A DNA stretch of 63,853 nucleotides from QHCF01 sp003244275 (GTDB lineage: Bacteria > Actinomycetota > Acidimicrobiia > Acidimicrobiales > QHCF01). The translations under genes were made by a program, and so were the position numbers. Under the pieces are notes generated by a model. The model had not been told where the DNA came from, did no database searches, and worked only from the letters and a program-made list of their open reading frames with translations. Positions within the stretch are counted from its first letter, which is position 1; every line of letters begins with the position of its first letter. The stretch is from contig DAIROT010000007.1 in assembly GCA_036806345.1 (NCBI GenBank), positions 1-63,853 on the forward strand. Reading direction: 5' to 3'. Positions 44,058 through 52,418 of this stretch are shown piece by piece.

Positions 44058-44897
44058 ATGGATGACACCGGCGTAACCAGTACGGTCGACGCCGCCGAAG
44101 CTGCCACGGGAGTCACCAGCGGAGCGGCCGACGTCACCGACCCCGACGTCACCGACCCCGACGTCACCGACCCCGACGTCACCGACTCTGACGCCAGCAC
44201 TGGGACTCCTATTGGGCGGCGGGTGGTGCTGGGGATGGCGGGAGCCGGCTTGGTTGGAATTCTCTGGGGATCCAAGGCCCAAAGGCTTATGGGCTCCGCC
44301 CTGTCTCCTCTCACTGCGCTCGACGGCTTGGGGCTGTCCGGCATCCTTCCCGGGGCGAATCGGTTCCGCATCTATTCGGTAGTGGGGTTTCTCCCCAGTG
44401 TCAGACCGGTTGACTACCGCCTGCGGGTCGATGGCCTGGTCAACCAGCCGATCGAGCTCAGTCTGGCCGACTTGCAAGCCATGCCGGCAACCACCCTCCA
44501 CCGGGATTTCCAGTGCGTCACCGGATGGCGGGTGCCAAAGGTGGCCTGGAAGGGCGTCCAATTGCGCCAAGTGCTCGAGCGCGCAGGAATTGCGTCAGGC
44601 GCCACTGCCGTGAGCTTCGGCTCCTTTGATGGGACCTACAGCGAGAGCCTGACCCTGGACCAAGCGCAGCGCGATGACGTCATGGTGGCCTATGACATGC
44701 TGGGGGCTCCGGTCACCACGGAGCATGGCGGGCCGGTGCGCCTCTATGTGGCGCCCATGTATGGCTATAAATCCTGCAAGTGGCTGAGCCATGTCCGCCT
44801 GGTCGACCGAGTGCAGCCGGGCTACTGGGAGGAGCAGGGCTACGCAGTGGACGGGTGGGTGGGGAGGTCCAATGGTCGTGGCGACGTCGCCACCTAG
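44058..44897 (+). CDS. Molybdopterin-dependent oxidoreductase (sulfite oxidase / MsrP-like)
   Basis: 279 residues. N-terminal ~45 residues contain a DVTDP repeat, then a twin-arginine hydrophobic segment (IGRRVVLGMAGAGLVGILWG) likely to export or anchor the protein. Moco domain: YRLRVDGLVNQPIELSLADL, the Mo-ligand cysteine in DFQCVTGWRVPKVAWKGVQL and the C-terminal YGYKSCKWLSHVRLV. Lies with a cytochrome b gene it overlaps by 26 nt, so the pair probably forms a membrane redox enzyme. Substrate unknown. Confidence 0.88.
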   Translation: MDDTGVTSTVDAAEAATGVTSGAADVTDPDVTDPDVTDPDVTDSDASTGTPIGRRVVLGMAGAGLVGILWGSKAQRLMGSALSPLTALDGLGLSGILPGANRFRIYSVVGFLPSVRPVDYRLRVDGLVNQPIELSLADLQAMPATTLHRDFQCVTGWRVPKVAWKGVQLRQVLERAGIASGATAVSFGSFDGTYSESLTLDQAQRDDVMVAYDMLGAPVTTEHGGPVRLYVAPMYGYKSCKWLSHVRLVDRVQPGYWEEQGYAVDGWVGRSNGRGDVAT

Positions 44898-45648
44898 CCA
44901 GCCCTACCGTAGCCAGCCCGACGGTGGCCAGTCCGACCGTGGCCAGTCCGACCGTGGCCAGGATGGCCCAGGATGCCTGGGTACTCGCCTGAGCCGCTTC
45001 GACCCCGTCGAGCGCTGGGTGCATTGGTTGAGCGCAGGACTGTTCCTGATACTGCTGGCCACCGGCGCCATCCTCAACATCGGGTCGCTCGCCCTCCTGG
45101 TCGGCCGGCGGGACCTGGTTCGTCAGATCCATGTGTATGCCGGTCTGGTGCTGATCGTCCCCGTCCTGATCGCCTTGGCCGGCAAGTGGGGGAAGGGGCT
45201 CCGGGCCGATCTGGCCCGGCTCAACCGTTGGGACAACGAGGACCGGCGCTGGCTGCGCTGTTGGGGGAGAGACCCGATGCTGGCCCCGGGCAAGTTCAAC
45301 GCCGGCCAAAAGCTCAATACTGCCTTCACTGGCGGAGCAGCGGTCGTCATGCTGGCCACCGGGGTGATCATGAGGTGGTTCAGCCCCTTCCCGCTGGCGT
45401 GGCGGACGGGTGCGACCTTCGTTCACGACCTGATCGCCACCGCCTTGCTGATCACCATCGCCGGCCACGTGCTCTATGCCCTGGGTGACCGCGGCGCGAT
45501 GCGTGCCATGATCCGGGGTTGGGTGGAGCCAGGATGGGCCCAGAGCCGCGCCCCCCGGTGGTACGCCGAGCTGACCAGGCAGGACGAGCTGGCCGGACGA
45601 GACAAGCTGACCAGGCAGGACGAGCTGGCCGGGCAGGACAAGATCTGA
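44872..45648 (+). CDS. Cytochrome b561-like membrane subunit
   Basis: 258 residues from ATG 44872 (GGGGAGG just upstream). After an N-terminal tail with a GQSDR tandem repeat come four hydrophobic segments with histidines placed as haem ligands: RWVHWLSAGLFLILLATGAI, RQIHVYAGLVLIVPVLIALA, a third ending VIMRW, and FVHDLIATALLITIAGHVLYAL. Resembles the gamma subunit of formate dehydrogenase. C-terminus is a doubled LTRQDELAG repeat. Probable electron carrier for the Moco enzyme. Confidence 0.87.
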   Translation: MVVATSPPSQPYRSQPDGGQSDRGQSDRGQDGPGCLGTRLSRFDPVERWVHWLSAGLFLILLATGAILNIGSLALLVGRRDLVRQIHVYAGLVLIVPVLIALAGKWGKGLRADLARLNRWDNEDRRWLRCWGRDPMLAPGKFNAGQKLNTAFTGGAAVVMLATGVIMRWFSPFPLAWRTGATFVHDLIATALLITIAGHVLYALGDRGAMRAMIRGWVEPGWAQSRAPRWYAELTRQDELAGRDKLTRQDELAGQDKI

Positions 45649-45672
45649 GTCACCTGCCCCCCGGCGGTCCTC

Positions 45673-46758
45673 TCAGTAGTTACCCATCCCACCGGGGAGG
45701 CGGTCGCGGTCCCAGTCCAGACGAGCCAGCGCCATCCGGCAGGCATATCGGTCGGTCATCCCGCCCACGTAGGTGACAGCGGTGCGCACCGCCTCTTCGC
45801 TGCCGGCAGTCGGTCTCCGCTCCATGGTGGGTCCGCCGGCGATCAGGCCAGGGCGATCGGCCAGGTGATCCACCAGCGCCCGCAGGATGTCCACCACCGC
45901 CCGACCCTGGGCGACAGATGCCGGGCGGAGGTAGATGTGTGAGTAGTCGCAGTCCCGAAACGCATCCAGCGCACCGGCCAGTTCCTCCGGCATGGCCACC
46001 TGGCCTGTGCGGAGGATGACATCAATCAGACCATTGATGAAGACGTCCAGCTGGGTAGAGCGCTGCGGGCCGCAAACCTGCATTACCTGTGGTGGCAACA
46101 TGGCGGTGGTCACGATGCCGGCCCGTACGGCGTCCTCGAAGTCGTGGCACACGTAGGCGATGCGGTCGGCCCAGCTCACGACCTCGGCCTCGGGAGTGGA
46201 CGGGGACGGACGGGACCAGGAGTGGTTGCGGATGCCGTCGAGGGTCTGGGCGCAGAGGTTGAGGGGTACCAGCACGACGTCGGCCCCCCACACGGCATGG
46301 TCGTAGCCCTGAGGTACGTAAGGGCTGAGCGCCTCCTCGCTGGCATGGCCCCCCGGGCCGTGGCCGCAATCGTGCCCCAGGGCAATCGCCTCGGTAAGGG
46401 CAACGTTGAGGCGAGTGGCCCTGGCCACTGCGGTGGCTACCTGAGCCACCTCGAGTGCATGGGTGAGACGGGTCCTCTGGTGGTCCTCCGGGAAGATGAA
46501 GACCTGGGTCTTGCCGGCCAGGCGACGGAAGGCTGGGGAATGCAGGATGCGGTCCCGGTCGCGTTCGAAGCAGGTTCGCAGATCGTCCGGCACCTCAGGC
46601 CGTGCTCGCTCGCCTGCCCCCATTGAGCGAGTGGCGCCTTTGACGAGGAGCTGATCCTCGACCTCCTCTCGTTCCCGGCGAGCCACGGGGGGTCCAGGTT
46701 CGAGGGTGACCAGGCTGGCGGTATGGGCCAGGCGGACGGTGAGTGGAGCGATCGCCAT
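45673..46758 (-). CDS. dgt: dGTPase (deoxynucleotide triphosphohydrolase, HD domain)
   Basis: HD-superfamily triphosphohydrolase. Seen: FRRLAGKTQVFIFPEDHQRTRLTHALEVAQ is split here as FRRLAGKTQVF and RTRLTHALEVAQ, followed by ALGHDCGHGPGGH (HD pair), GIRNHSW and VVSWADRIAYVCHDFEDA (third Asp). 361 residues from ATG 46758; a longer start at 46800 adds unlikely residues. Divergent from the DUF3107 gene. Confidence 0.92.
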   Translation of the reverse strand: MAIAPLTVRLAHTASLVTLEPGPPVARREREEVEDQLLVKGATRSMGAGERARPEVPDDLRTCFERDRDRILHSPAFRRLAGKTQVFIFPEDHQRTRLTHALEVAQVATAVARATRLNVALTEAIALGHDCGHGPGGHASEEALSPYVPQGYDHAVWGADVVLVPLNLCAQTLDGIRNHSWSRPSPSTPEAEVVSWADRIAYVCHDFEDAVRAGIVTTAMLPPQVMQVCGPQRSTQLDVFINGLIDVILRTGQVAMPEELAGALDAFRDCDYSHIYLRPASVAQGRAVVDILRALVDHLADRPGLIAGGPTMERRPTAGSEEAVRTAVTYVGGMTDRYACRMALARLDWDRDRLPGGMGNY

Positions 46759-46861
46759 TGCCCCAGTGTGCCAGCCAGGTGTTGCATTGGTGGCCCGCAC
46801 GGTTCGCCTACGATGGATGGTTGCCAGTCAAGGCGAGGGCAACCAGAGGAGAGCAGGTCGA

Positions 46862-47098
46862 GTGGAAGTTCGTATCGGGATCATCCAGACGCCCAAGGAG
46901 CTCGAGGTCGAGCTGGCCGAGGATGTCGATCGGGATCAAATTCTGGCTGACATCGAGAAAGAGCTGGCCCGCGGCGATGGAGTGCTGTGGCTCACCGACC
47001 GGCGAGGCAGGCGAGTAGCGGTGCCTACCGCCAAGGTCGCCTACGTGGAAGTGGGTGCAGCTACCGCCGACCGTCGAGTCGGCTTCGGAGCGCCCTGA
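46862..47098 (+). CDS. DUF3107 protein
   Basis: 78-residue conserved actinobacterial protein of unknown function: VEVRIGIIQTPKELEVELAE, LWLTDRRGRRVAVPTAKVAYVEVG. GTG 46862 with a GAGGAG-type site upstream. Next to the two ArsA-like ATPases, a grouping common in Actinobacteria, which suggests a shared process. Confidence 0.85.
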   Translation: MEVRIGIIQTPKELEVELAEDVDRDQILADIEKELARGDGVLWLTDRRGRRVAVPTAKVAYVEVGAATADRRVGFGAP

Positions 47099-47120
47099 GC
47101 AAGCTTCGGGTTGCCAGAGG

Positions 47121-48068
47121 TTGACCGCCCTCCTCGAGCGAAAACTCCTCTTTGTCACCGGTAAGGGCGGTGTCGGCAAGACCACGGTCGCGGCCGCCCT
47201 GGCCCTGTTGGCGGCCGAGCGCGGGCGCCGCACGTTGTTGTGTGAGGTCGACGCCCGGGCGGACCTGGCCGCCTTCCTCGAGATTGGGGCCCTGGATTTC
47301 GCCGAGCGTGAGGTGGCCCCCAATCTCTGGGCCATGGCCATGGACACCGAGGCGTCCCTAAGGGAGTACCTCCACCTCCACGTCCGCCTTCCCCTGGTGG
47401 GCCGTATCGGGCCTCTGGCCAAGGCCTTCGACTTCGTGGCCACCGCCGCACCCGGCGTTCGGGAGATCCTCACCGTCGGCAAGTTGTGTTATGAGGTGCG
47501 CGAGGGTCAGTGGGATCTGGTGGTGGTCGACGCCTCGGCCACTGGTCACATCGTGTCCCAGCTGGCCGCGCCCCAGGCCATCAACACCTTGTTGAAGGTC
47601 GGCCTGGTGCGCCAGCAGACGGGCTGGATGCTCGACATTCTCTCCGACCCGGCTCTCACCGGTCTCTGCATCGTGTCCACCCCCGAGGAGATGCCGGTCA
47701 ACGAGACCATCGATCTGGCCACTCAGGTGGCCGAACAGACCAGCGTTGACCTGGCTGCCGTGATCGTCAATCGGGTGCTCCCCGAGTTGTTTGGCCGGGG
47801 GGAGCAGCAGGTCTTCGACGGCCTGGGTGGCCATCAGCGGTTGGCCATGCTGGGGGAGGCGGTGGGTGGGGACGTCGGACCGGTGCTGGCCGCGGCGCGA
47901 TTGGCCGTCACCATGCGCCGGACCAGTGCCGGGCATCTCGAGCGCCTGCGGGACGGCATCGCAGCCGGGGTGCCCATGCTCTACATCCCCTACCTGTTCA
48001 GCCGGTCGCACGGCCTGCGGTCGACTCGCCAGGTGGCAGCCGCCCTGTCAGCTGAGCTGGGCTATTGA
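47121..48068 (+). CDS. ArsA/Get3-like ATPase, first of pair
   Basis: Anion-transporting-ATPase family P-loop protein, about 315 residues. Deviant Walker A LLFVTGKGGVGKTTVAAALA, CEVDARADLAAFL, switch LVVVDASATGHIVSQLAAPQ, IVSTPEEMPVNETIDL. Start uncertain: TTG 47121 gives a family-like TALLERKLLFVTG, while GTG 47055 would overlap DUF3107. Resembles Rv3679 of M. tuberculosis, which forms a complex with Rv3680. No arsenic genes are near, so arsenite transport is unlikely. Confidence 0.88.
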   Translation: MTALLERKLLFVTGKGGVGKTTVAAALALLAAERGRRTLLCEVDARADLAAFLEIGALDFAEREVAPNLWAMAMDTEASLREYLHLHVRLPLVGRIGPLAKAFDFVATAAPGVREILTVGKLCYEVREGQWDLVVVDASATGHIVSQLAAPQAINTLLKVGLVRQQTGWMLDILSDPALTGLCIVSTPEEMPVNETIDLATQVAEQTSVDLAAVIVNRVLPELFGRGEQQVFDGLGGHQRLAMLGEAVGGDVGPVLAAARLAVTMRRTSAGHLERLRDGIAAGVPMLYIPYLFSRSHGLRSTRQVAAALSAELGY

Positions 48069-49327
48069 TGCCCTCAGAGAGGCCGCGCCGAGGCCGGCCG
48101 GGTGTCCGGCCGCGGGGCAAAGGGCGCAGTGACCCGGCAGTCGACTCAGCCCGGCGGCCCCCGCCCAGGCCAGCCCGGGCTGGCTCGCTCGACCAGCTCC
48201 TGGCGGCCAAGGAGATAGTCGTGTCGTGCGGCTCGGGTGGCGTGGGCAAGACCACCATCGCGGCCGCCGCCGCCACCATGGCCGCCGTGCACCACGGCGG
48301 TCGGGTGCTGGTGGTGACCGTCGACCCCGCTCGTCGCTTGGCTGACGCCCTTGGTCTGGCCGCCCTGGGCAACAAAGAAACCCGGATCTCTCCCCAAGCT
48401 TTTGCCGAGGCCGGGATCACCCCTCGGGGGGAGCTGTGGGCGGCCATGCTCGACACCAAGCAGTCCTGGGACGCCCTGATTCGCCGCCACGCACCAGACC
48501 TACGCACGGCCGAGCAGATCTTGGGAAATCCCCTGTATCAAAACGTTGCCGGTCGCTTCGTCCAGAGCCACGACTACATCGCCATGGAGCGCCTCTACGA
48601 GATACATAGCGAGGGGATCTACGACTTGATCGTGGTGGACACTCCACCATCTCGCAACGCCCTCGACTTCCTCGACGCGCCGGAGCGAATGGCCGAATTC
48701 TTCTCCAGCCGCCTTCTGCGCTGGCTCACGGTGCCTTACCGCTCCCGCCTGGCCACTTTGGCCTCCCGGCCCTTCTACCAGGCGGCCGATCGAATCCTCG
48801 GCTCGCAGTTCCTCCAGGACGTGGCCGAATTCTTCTTGTTGTTCCAGACCATGCACGACGGCTTTGTATCCCGGGCCGAGGCGGTCACCCGCCTTCTCCA
48901 CGACAAGCGGACCACCTTCCTGGTGGTTTCCACCCTGGAGGCTGCGCCCGTGCGTGAAGCCGAGGCCTTCGTAGGAGCCCTCTCGGAAAGGGGTCTGCAT
49001 CTTGGAGCGGTCGTGCTCAACAAGGTGCTTCCCGCCTATCTGCGCGTGCCAGCGTCAAGCGAGGTGGCCGGTCGGATGGCCGCGGGTGCAAGTGAGTTGG
49101 GGCGTCGCCTGACCAGAGAGGGTGAGGATGACCCGGCCCAGGTTGGCAGAGTCCTGGGCGAGGTGGCCGAGAGCTTCCTCAACTTTGCCCTGGTCGCCTG
49201 CCGGGAGGCTGAGCAGGAGGCCGAGCTGGCAGTCACTCCCGACGTGGTGGCCACCGTCCCAATGTTCGATACGGACATCTACGATCTGGCCGGCGTGGCC
49301 AACCTGGGTGAGCAAATCTGGGGCTAG
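48068..49327 (+). CDS. ArsA/Get3-like ATPase, second of pair
   Basis: 419 residues. Basic Pro/Arg-rich start, then IVVSCGSGGVGKTTIAAAAA, VVTVDPARRLADALGL, LIVVDTPPSRNALDFLDAP and the AVVLNKVLP segment. ATG 48068 overlaps the upstream stop by one base (TGATG). Likely heterodimer partner of the first ATPase by analogy to Rv3679/Rv3680. Stop codon lies in a 15-bp tandem repeat. Confidence 0.9.
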   Translation: MPSERPRRGRPGVRPRGKGRSDPAVDSARRPPPRPARAGSLDQLLAAKEIVVSCGSGGVGKTTIAAAAATMAAVHHGGRVLVVTVDPARRLADALGLAALGNKETRISPQAFAEAGITPRGELWAAMLDTKQSWDALIRRHAPDLRTAEQILGNPLYQNVAGRFVQSHDYIAMERLYEIHSEGIYDLIVVDTPPSRNALDFLDAPERMAEFFSSRLLRWLTVPYRSRLATLASRPFYQAADRILGSQFLQDVAEFFLLFQTMHDGFVSRAEAVTRLLHDKRTTFLVVSTLEAAPVREAEAFVGALSERGLHLGAVVLNKVLPAYLRVPASSEVAGRMAAGASELGRRLTREGEDDPAQVGRVLGEVAESFLNFALVACREAEQEAELAVTPDVVATVPMFDTDIYDLAGVANLGEQIWG

Positions 49328-49360
49328 CGCGTCTTGGACTAGTGCGTCTGGGGCTAGCGT
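49321..49360. repeat. Degenerate 15-bp tandem repeat spanning the second ATPase stop
   Basis: GGGCTAGCGCGTCTT, GGACTAGTGCGTCTG and GGGCTAGCGTCC follow each other from 49321. TAG occurs at 49325 (the true stop), 49340 and 49355, all in the same frame. The block ends just before the GTG of the PHP gene. Confidence 0.85.
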
Positions 49361-49368
49361 CCGGCTGA

Positions 49369-50292
49369 GTGCTCGACTACCACCTTCACCTCTGGCCCCA
49401 CGGCCAGTCCGATCGTGGCGTCACGATCGAGGAGCTGGCTACGTACTGCGAGCGGGCAGGGCGTGGCGGAGTGGAGGAGATCGCCATCACCGAGCACCTG
49501 TTCCGTTTCGTGCAGGCCGATGATGCCCTGGGGGGTTGGTGGGAGGACAGCCCTGACCCGGCTCTGGTGGCCGATACCGCTGACTACTGGGCACAACATG
49601 CCCGCGCCGATCTGGATGCCTATGTCGAAGCGGTGCTGGCGGCCAAGGCGGCTGGGCTCCCCGTTGTGCTGGGCCTGGAGGTCGATTACTACCGAGGCCG
49701 CATGGACATCGTGGCTGAGCTGCTGGCCGGCTATCCCTTCGACGTCTTGTTGGGCTCGGTCCACTGGCTGGGTGCCTGGCGCTTCGACGTGCTCGACGAA
49801 CAGGCGACCGTGGCCGAGTGGGGACGGCGCGGGGTGGAGGCGGCTTGGGACGCCTACACCGAGGCGCTCGAGGAGCTGGCTGCCTCGGGAGTATGTGACG
49901 TCCTCGCTCACCCGGACCTCATCAAGGTGGCTGGTCATCGCTCGGTGGTTCCCGACGAGCACTACGATCGAATGGCGGAGGCGGCGGCGACCTACGGGAT
50001 GGCGGCCGAGGTGTCCTCGGCCGGGTGGCGCAAACCAGCGAGAGAGGGCTATCCAGCTCCGGCGCTTCTGGCTCAATTTCGCGCCCGAGGGGTGCCGGTC
50101 ACCACCGCGTCAGACGCCCACGGCCTTGACGATGTGGCCGACCGGGCGGCACAGCTGCACCGTCTCGTCACCGACGCCGGCTACGACACCCTGTGCGCCT
50201 GGCGGGATCGCCATCCGATTAGCGTGCCGGTTGGCCCTGAACCCCCCGCTTGGCCCGGCAGCGGTACCGAGCTACCCGGGTTGGCGGGATAG
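49369..50292 (+). CDS. PHP-domain phosphatase (histidinol-phosphatase-like)
   Basis: 307 residues. Metal-site motifs of the PHP fold: DYHLHLWPHG at the N-terminus, EEIAITEHLFRF, GLEVDYYRGR, LLGSVHWLG, VLAHPDLIKVAG and the late TASDAHGLDDVAD. Similar to HisK-type histidinol phosphatases, but other phosphate esters are possible. GTG start. Stop overlaps the next gene (TAGTG). Confidence 0.88.
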   Translation: MLDYHLHLWPHGQSDRGVTIEELATYCERAGRGGVEEIAITEHLFRFVQADDALGGWWEDSPDPALVADTADYWAQHARADLDAYVEAVLAAKAAGLPVVLGLEVDYYRGRMDIVAELLAGYPFDVLLGSVHWLGAWRFDVLDEQATVAEWGRRGVEAAWDAYTEALEELAASGVCDVLAHPDLIKVAGHRSVVPDEHYDRMAEAAATYGMAAEVSSAGWRKPAREGYPAPALLAQFRARGVPVTTASDAHGLDDVADRAAQLHRLVTDAGYDTLCAWRDRHPISVPVGPEPPAWPGSGTELPGLAG

Positions 50293-51782
50293 TGCCTGTC
50301 TTGGCGGCCCCCGCCGAGATCGCCCGGGACCAGACCGACCTCGACCCAGACGGCTTCGGCCACCTGCATCGCCTGATGGGTTCTTGGGGCATGCTGGCCG
50401 ATCTGAGCTTTGGTGACCTGCTGTTGTTCGTGCCGACCAGCCCGGCCCCCCCTGAAGGCGGGATGAGCTTTGTCGTGCTTGGCCAGATGCGTCCCAGCAC
50501 CGGTCAGACCCTGCACCAGGAAGATCTGGTGGGCAGTGTCCTCCCTGAGGCTCGACGTCCGTTGGTGGCCCTGGCCTGGCGCTTGGGCGAGATCGTGGAA
50601 GGCAAGGCTGACCTCTCGGGCGAGGGGGAGCTGGCCCGCATCCAGTGCATTCCGATTCGCTGGCAAGGCCGGCTCCTGGGTGTGCTGGGCCGGGAATCTG
50701 ACTTGGGCGTGGGACGCCGGCCCGGTGAGCTGGAGCGTGTCTATGTCGATCTGTTCGACCGGTTTGCCGACATGATCGTCAACGGCCTCTTCCCGTTCCC
50801 AGGTGACGAGGCACCCGAGGAGTATCCGCGAGTCGGCGACGGGCTGGTCGTCCTGGACGAGGGACGCCGAGTGTCCTACGCGTCCCCCAATGCGGTCAAC
50901 GCACTCCACCGTATGGGTGTTCACAGCAATGTGGTGGGGACCACCCTCGATGAGCAGGGGGTCGAGGAGGCAGCCGTGGAGCGATCGTTCTTGTCCCGCC
51001 TGCCGGTGATCGAAGAGGTCGAGCGCCGACCGGACGTTATCGTGCTGTTGACCTGCATACCGCTGGTGCATGTCGGTCGGCTCAGCGGAGCGCTGGTGCT
51101 GATGCGCGACGTCACCGATCTGCGGCGGCGAGACCGTCTGCTGGTCTCCAAGGACGCCACCATCCGAGAGGTTCATCACCGGGTGAAGAACAACCTTCAG
51201 ACGATCTCCTCCCTCCTGCGCCTGCAGGCCAGGCGACTCGCCTCAGCCGAGGGCAGGACTGCGTTGCGGGAGGCCGAACGGCGTATCCGCTCCATCGCCA
51301 TCGTGCACGAGATCCTGTCGCGCGACGTAGGCGACCAGGTTCCCTTCGACGAGATCGTTCAATCGCTGATTAGCATGACCGAGGACGGGTTGGGGGGACG
51401 ACGGATCGGCCTCACCGTGCTGGGCGATGCGGGAGAATTGCCGGCCGACGTAGCCACACCCTTGGCGGTGGTGGTGGCGGAGCTCCTCCAAAATGCGGTC
51501 GAGCACGCCTTTGGGGAATGGACCGGTCAGGTCACGACCGAGAGGGTGGGTCGGGTGGAGCTGACCCTGGGACATGACGGTCGCAGGGTGGTCGTGACCG
51601 TGCGAGACGACGGGCAGGGCCTCCCGGAGGGTTTCAGCATCCAGGACACCACCAGCCTCGGTCTGTCCATAGTGCGAGATCTGGTAACCGGTCAGCTGGA
51701 AGGCAAGATCGCCATGTTTACTGACGGGGGCACCGTCGTGGATTTGGAGATACCAGTGTCTCGGAAGCTGACCGGTTCATAG
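50292..51782 (+). CDS. PdtaS-like sensor histidine kinase (GAF-PAS-HisKA_2)
   Basis: 496-residue soluble kinase. GAF-type N-domain (~1-165), PAS domain (~180-290: GDGLVVLDEGRRVSYASPNA), then HisKA_2 with the phospho-His in IREVHHRVKNNLQTISSLLRL and an HWE-like HATPase: VVAELLQNAVEHAF, VRDDGQGLP and LGLSIVRDLVTGQLEG. Same architecture as PdtaS (Rv3220c), which signals to an ANTAR RNA-binding regulator; no PdtaR-like gene lies in the window. Convergent neighbour of whiB1, as in M. tuberculosis. Confidence 0.9.
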   Translation: MPVLAAPAEIARDQTDLDPDGFGHLHRLMGSWGMLADLSFGDLLLFVPTSPAPPEGGMSFVVLGQMRPSTGQTLHQEDLVGSVLPEARRPLVALAWRLGEIVEGKADLSGEGELARIQCIPIRWQGRLLGVLGRESDLGVGRRPGELERVYVDLFDRFADMIVNGLFPFPGDEAPEEYPRVGDGLVVLDEGRRVSYASPNAVNALHRMGVHSNVVGTTLDEQGVEEAAVERSFLSRLPVIEEVERRPDVIVLLTCIPLVHVGRLSGALVLMRDVTDLRRRDRLLVSKDATIREVHHRVKNNLQTISSLLRLQARRLASAEGRTALREAERRIRSIAIVHEILSRDVGDQVPFDEIVQSLISMTEDGLGGRRIGLTVLGDAGELPADVATPLAVVVAELLQNAVEHAFGEWTGQVTTERVGRVELTLGHDGRRVVVTVRDDGQGLPEGFSIQDTTSLGLSIVRDLVTGQLEGKIAMFTDGGTVVDLEIPVSRKLTGS

Positions 51783-51849
51783 TCCGAGCTGACCGCCTGG
51801 CGACCAGTTCATGCTCGTCGGTTGGTCGCCGAAGTCCGATGGCACGCGT

Positions 51850-52140
51850 TCATGAGGCGCGCCGGCGATGTGCCAGCCAGGTCTTGCGCAGCCTGCCCCG
51901 CTCCTCCTCAGAGGTGCCTCCCCATACGCCGGCCTCCTGGTTGGTGGCCAAGGCGAACTCGAGGCACAATGACACTGCATCACAGTCCCGACATACTCGC
52001 TTGGCCTCGTCGATCTGGTCGATGGCCAGCCCGGTCGTGCCCACCGGGAAAAAGAGATCGGGGTCGGTATCCCGACAAGCTGCCTGTTTGCGCCAATCCT
52101 CGGAATCCCACTCAACCGAGCGGTTCCATGTGAGGGCCAC
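51850..52140 (-). CDS. whiB1: WhiB1-like Fe-S transcription factor
   Basis: 96 residues from GTG 52140 (GGAGG upstream). Four cluster cysteines: QAACRDTDPDLFFPVG, then RVCRDCDAVSLCLEFAL (CxxC-x5-C), followed by GVWGG and a basic C-terminus RGRLRKTWLAHRRR. Closest to WhiB1 by the DPDLFFPVG and ATNQEAGVWGG segments and by its position beside a PdtaS-type kinase. Such proteins bind sigma region 4 and respond to NO. A CRP-like palindrome lies 19 bp upstream. Confidence 0.92.
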   Translation of the reverse strand: MALTWNRSVEWDSEDWRKQAACRDTDPDLFFPVGTTGLAIDQIDEAKRVCRDCDAVSLCLEFALATNQEAGVWGGTSEEERGRLRKTWLAHRRRAS

Positions 52141-52158
52141 TTCGCCTCCGCTACCTAT

Positions 52159-52176
52159 ATGTGAATGCGTTCACAT
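52159..52176. promoter_or_regulatory. CRP-like palindrome upstream of whiB1
   Basis: ATGTGAATGCGTTCACAT: perfect 7-bp arms, matching the TGTGA-N6-TCACA consensus of cAMP receptor proteins exactly. On the minus strand it is followed at once by a -10-like TATAGGT and then the whiB1 ribosome site, so it would overlap the core promoter. M. tuberculosis whiB1 is controlled by the CRP homologue Rv3676 through such sites. Confidence 0.72.
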
Positions 52177-52268
52177 GAGACGCCACCATCATTGATAGAT
52201 GACGTCTCAGGGATGCATTCCAGCATAGGCGCGAACGCTGCATTTCGCAAGGGGAGCGACCGGCCAGG

Positions 52269-52311
52269 GATGGCGGTGCTGGCCAGATGGCGGTGCTGGC
52301 CAGATGGCGGT
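52269..52311. repeat. 17-bp tandem repeat (2.5 copies) between whiB1 and sigma gene
   Basis: GATGGCGGTGCTGGCCA at 52269 and 52286 and a 9-bp partial copy at 52303. It lies in the 256-bp space between the whiB1 start and the sigma factor stop. No gene is seen there. Confidence 0.93.
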
Positions 52312-52332
52312 CCCGCCAGGGGCAGCAGTACC

Positions 52333-52418
52333 GACGCCGGCGCTGGTGTCTAGCTGGGTCGGGGGCGGCGGTGCCGGCGCCGACGTGTGGTGGCTCCTAG
52401 CTGACGCCGGCGCTGGTG
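52333..52418. repeat. Direct repeat of the sigma gene 3' end
   Basis: GACGCCGGCGCTGGTG occurs at 52333-52348 and again at 52403-52418, where it encodes the sigma C-terminus; AGCTGGG follows both at the same offset. The downstream copy looks like a relic duplication of the gene end. Confidence 0.88.

Noticed and set aside
47121..49327. Arsenic resistance operon
   Set aside because: Two ArsA-like ATPases are present but no arsB, arsD, arsC or acr3; the context matches the Rv3679-Rv3680 type instead.
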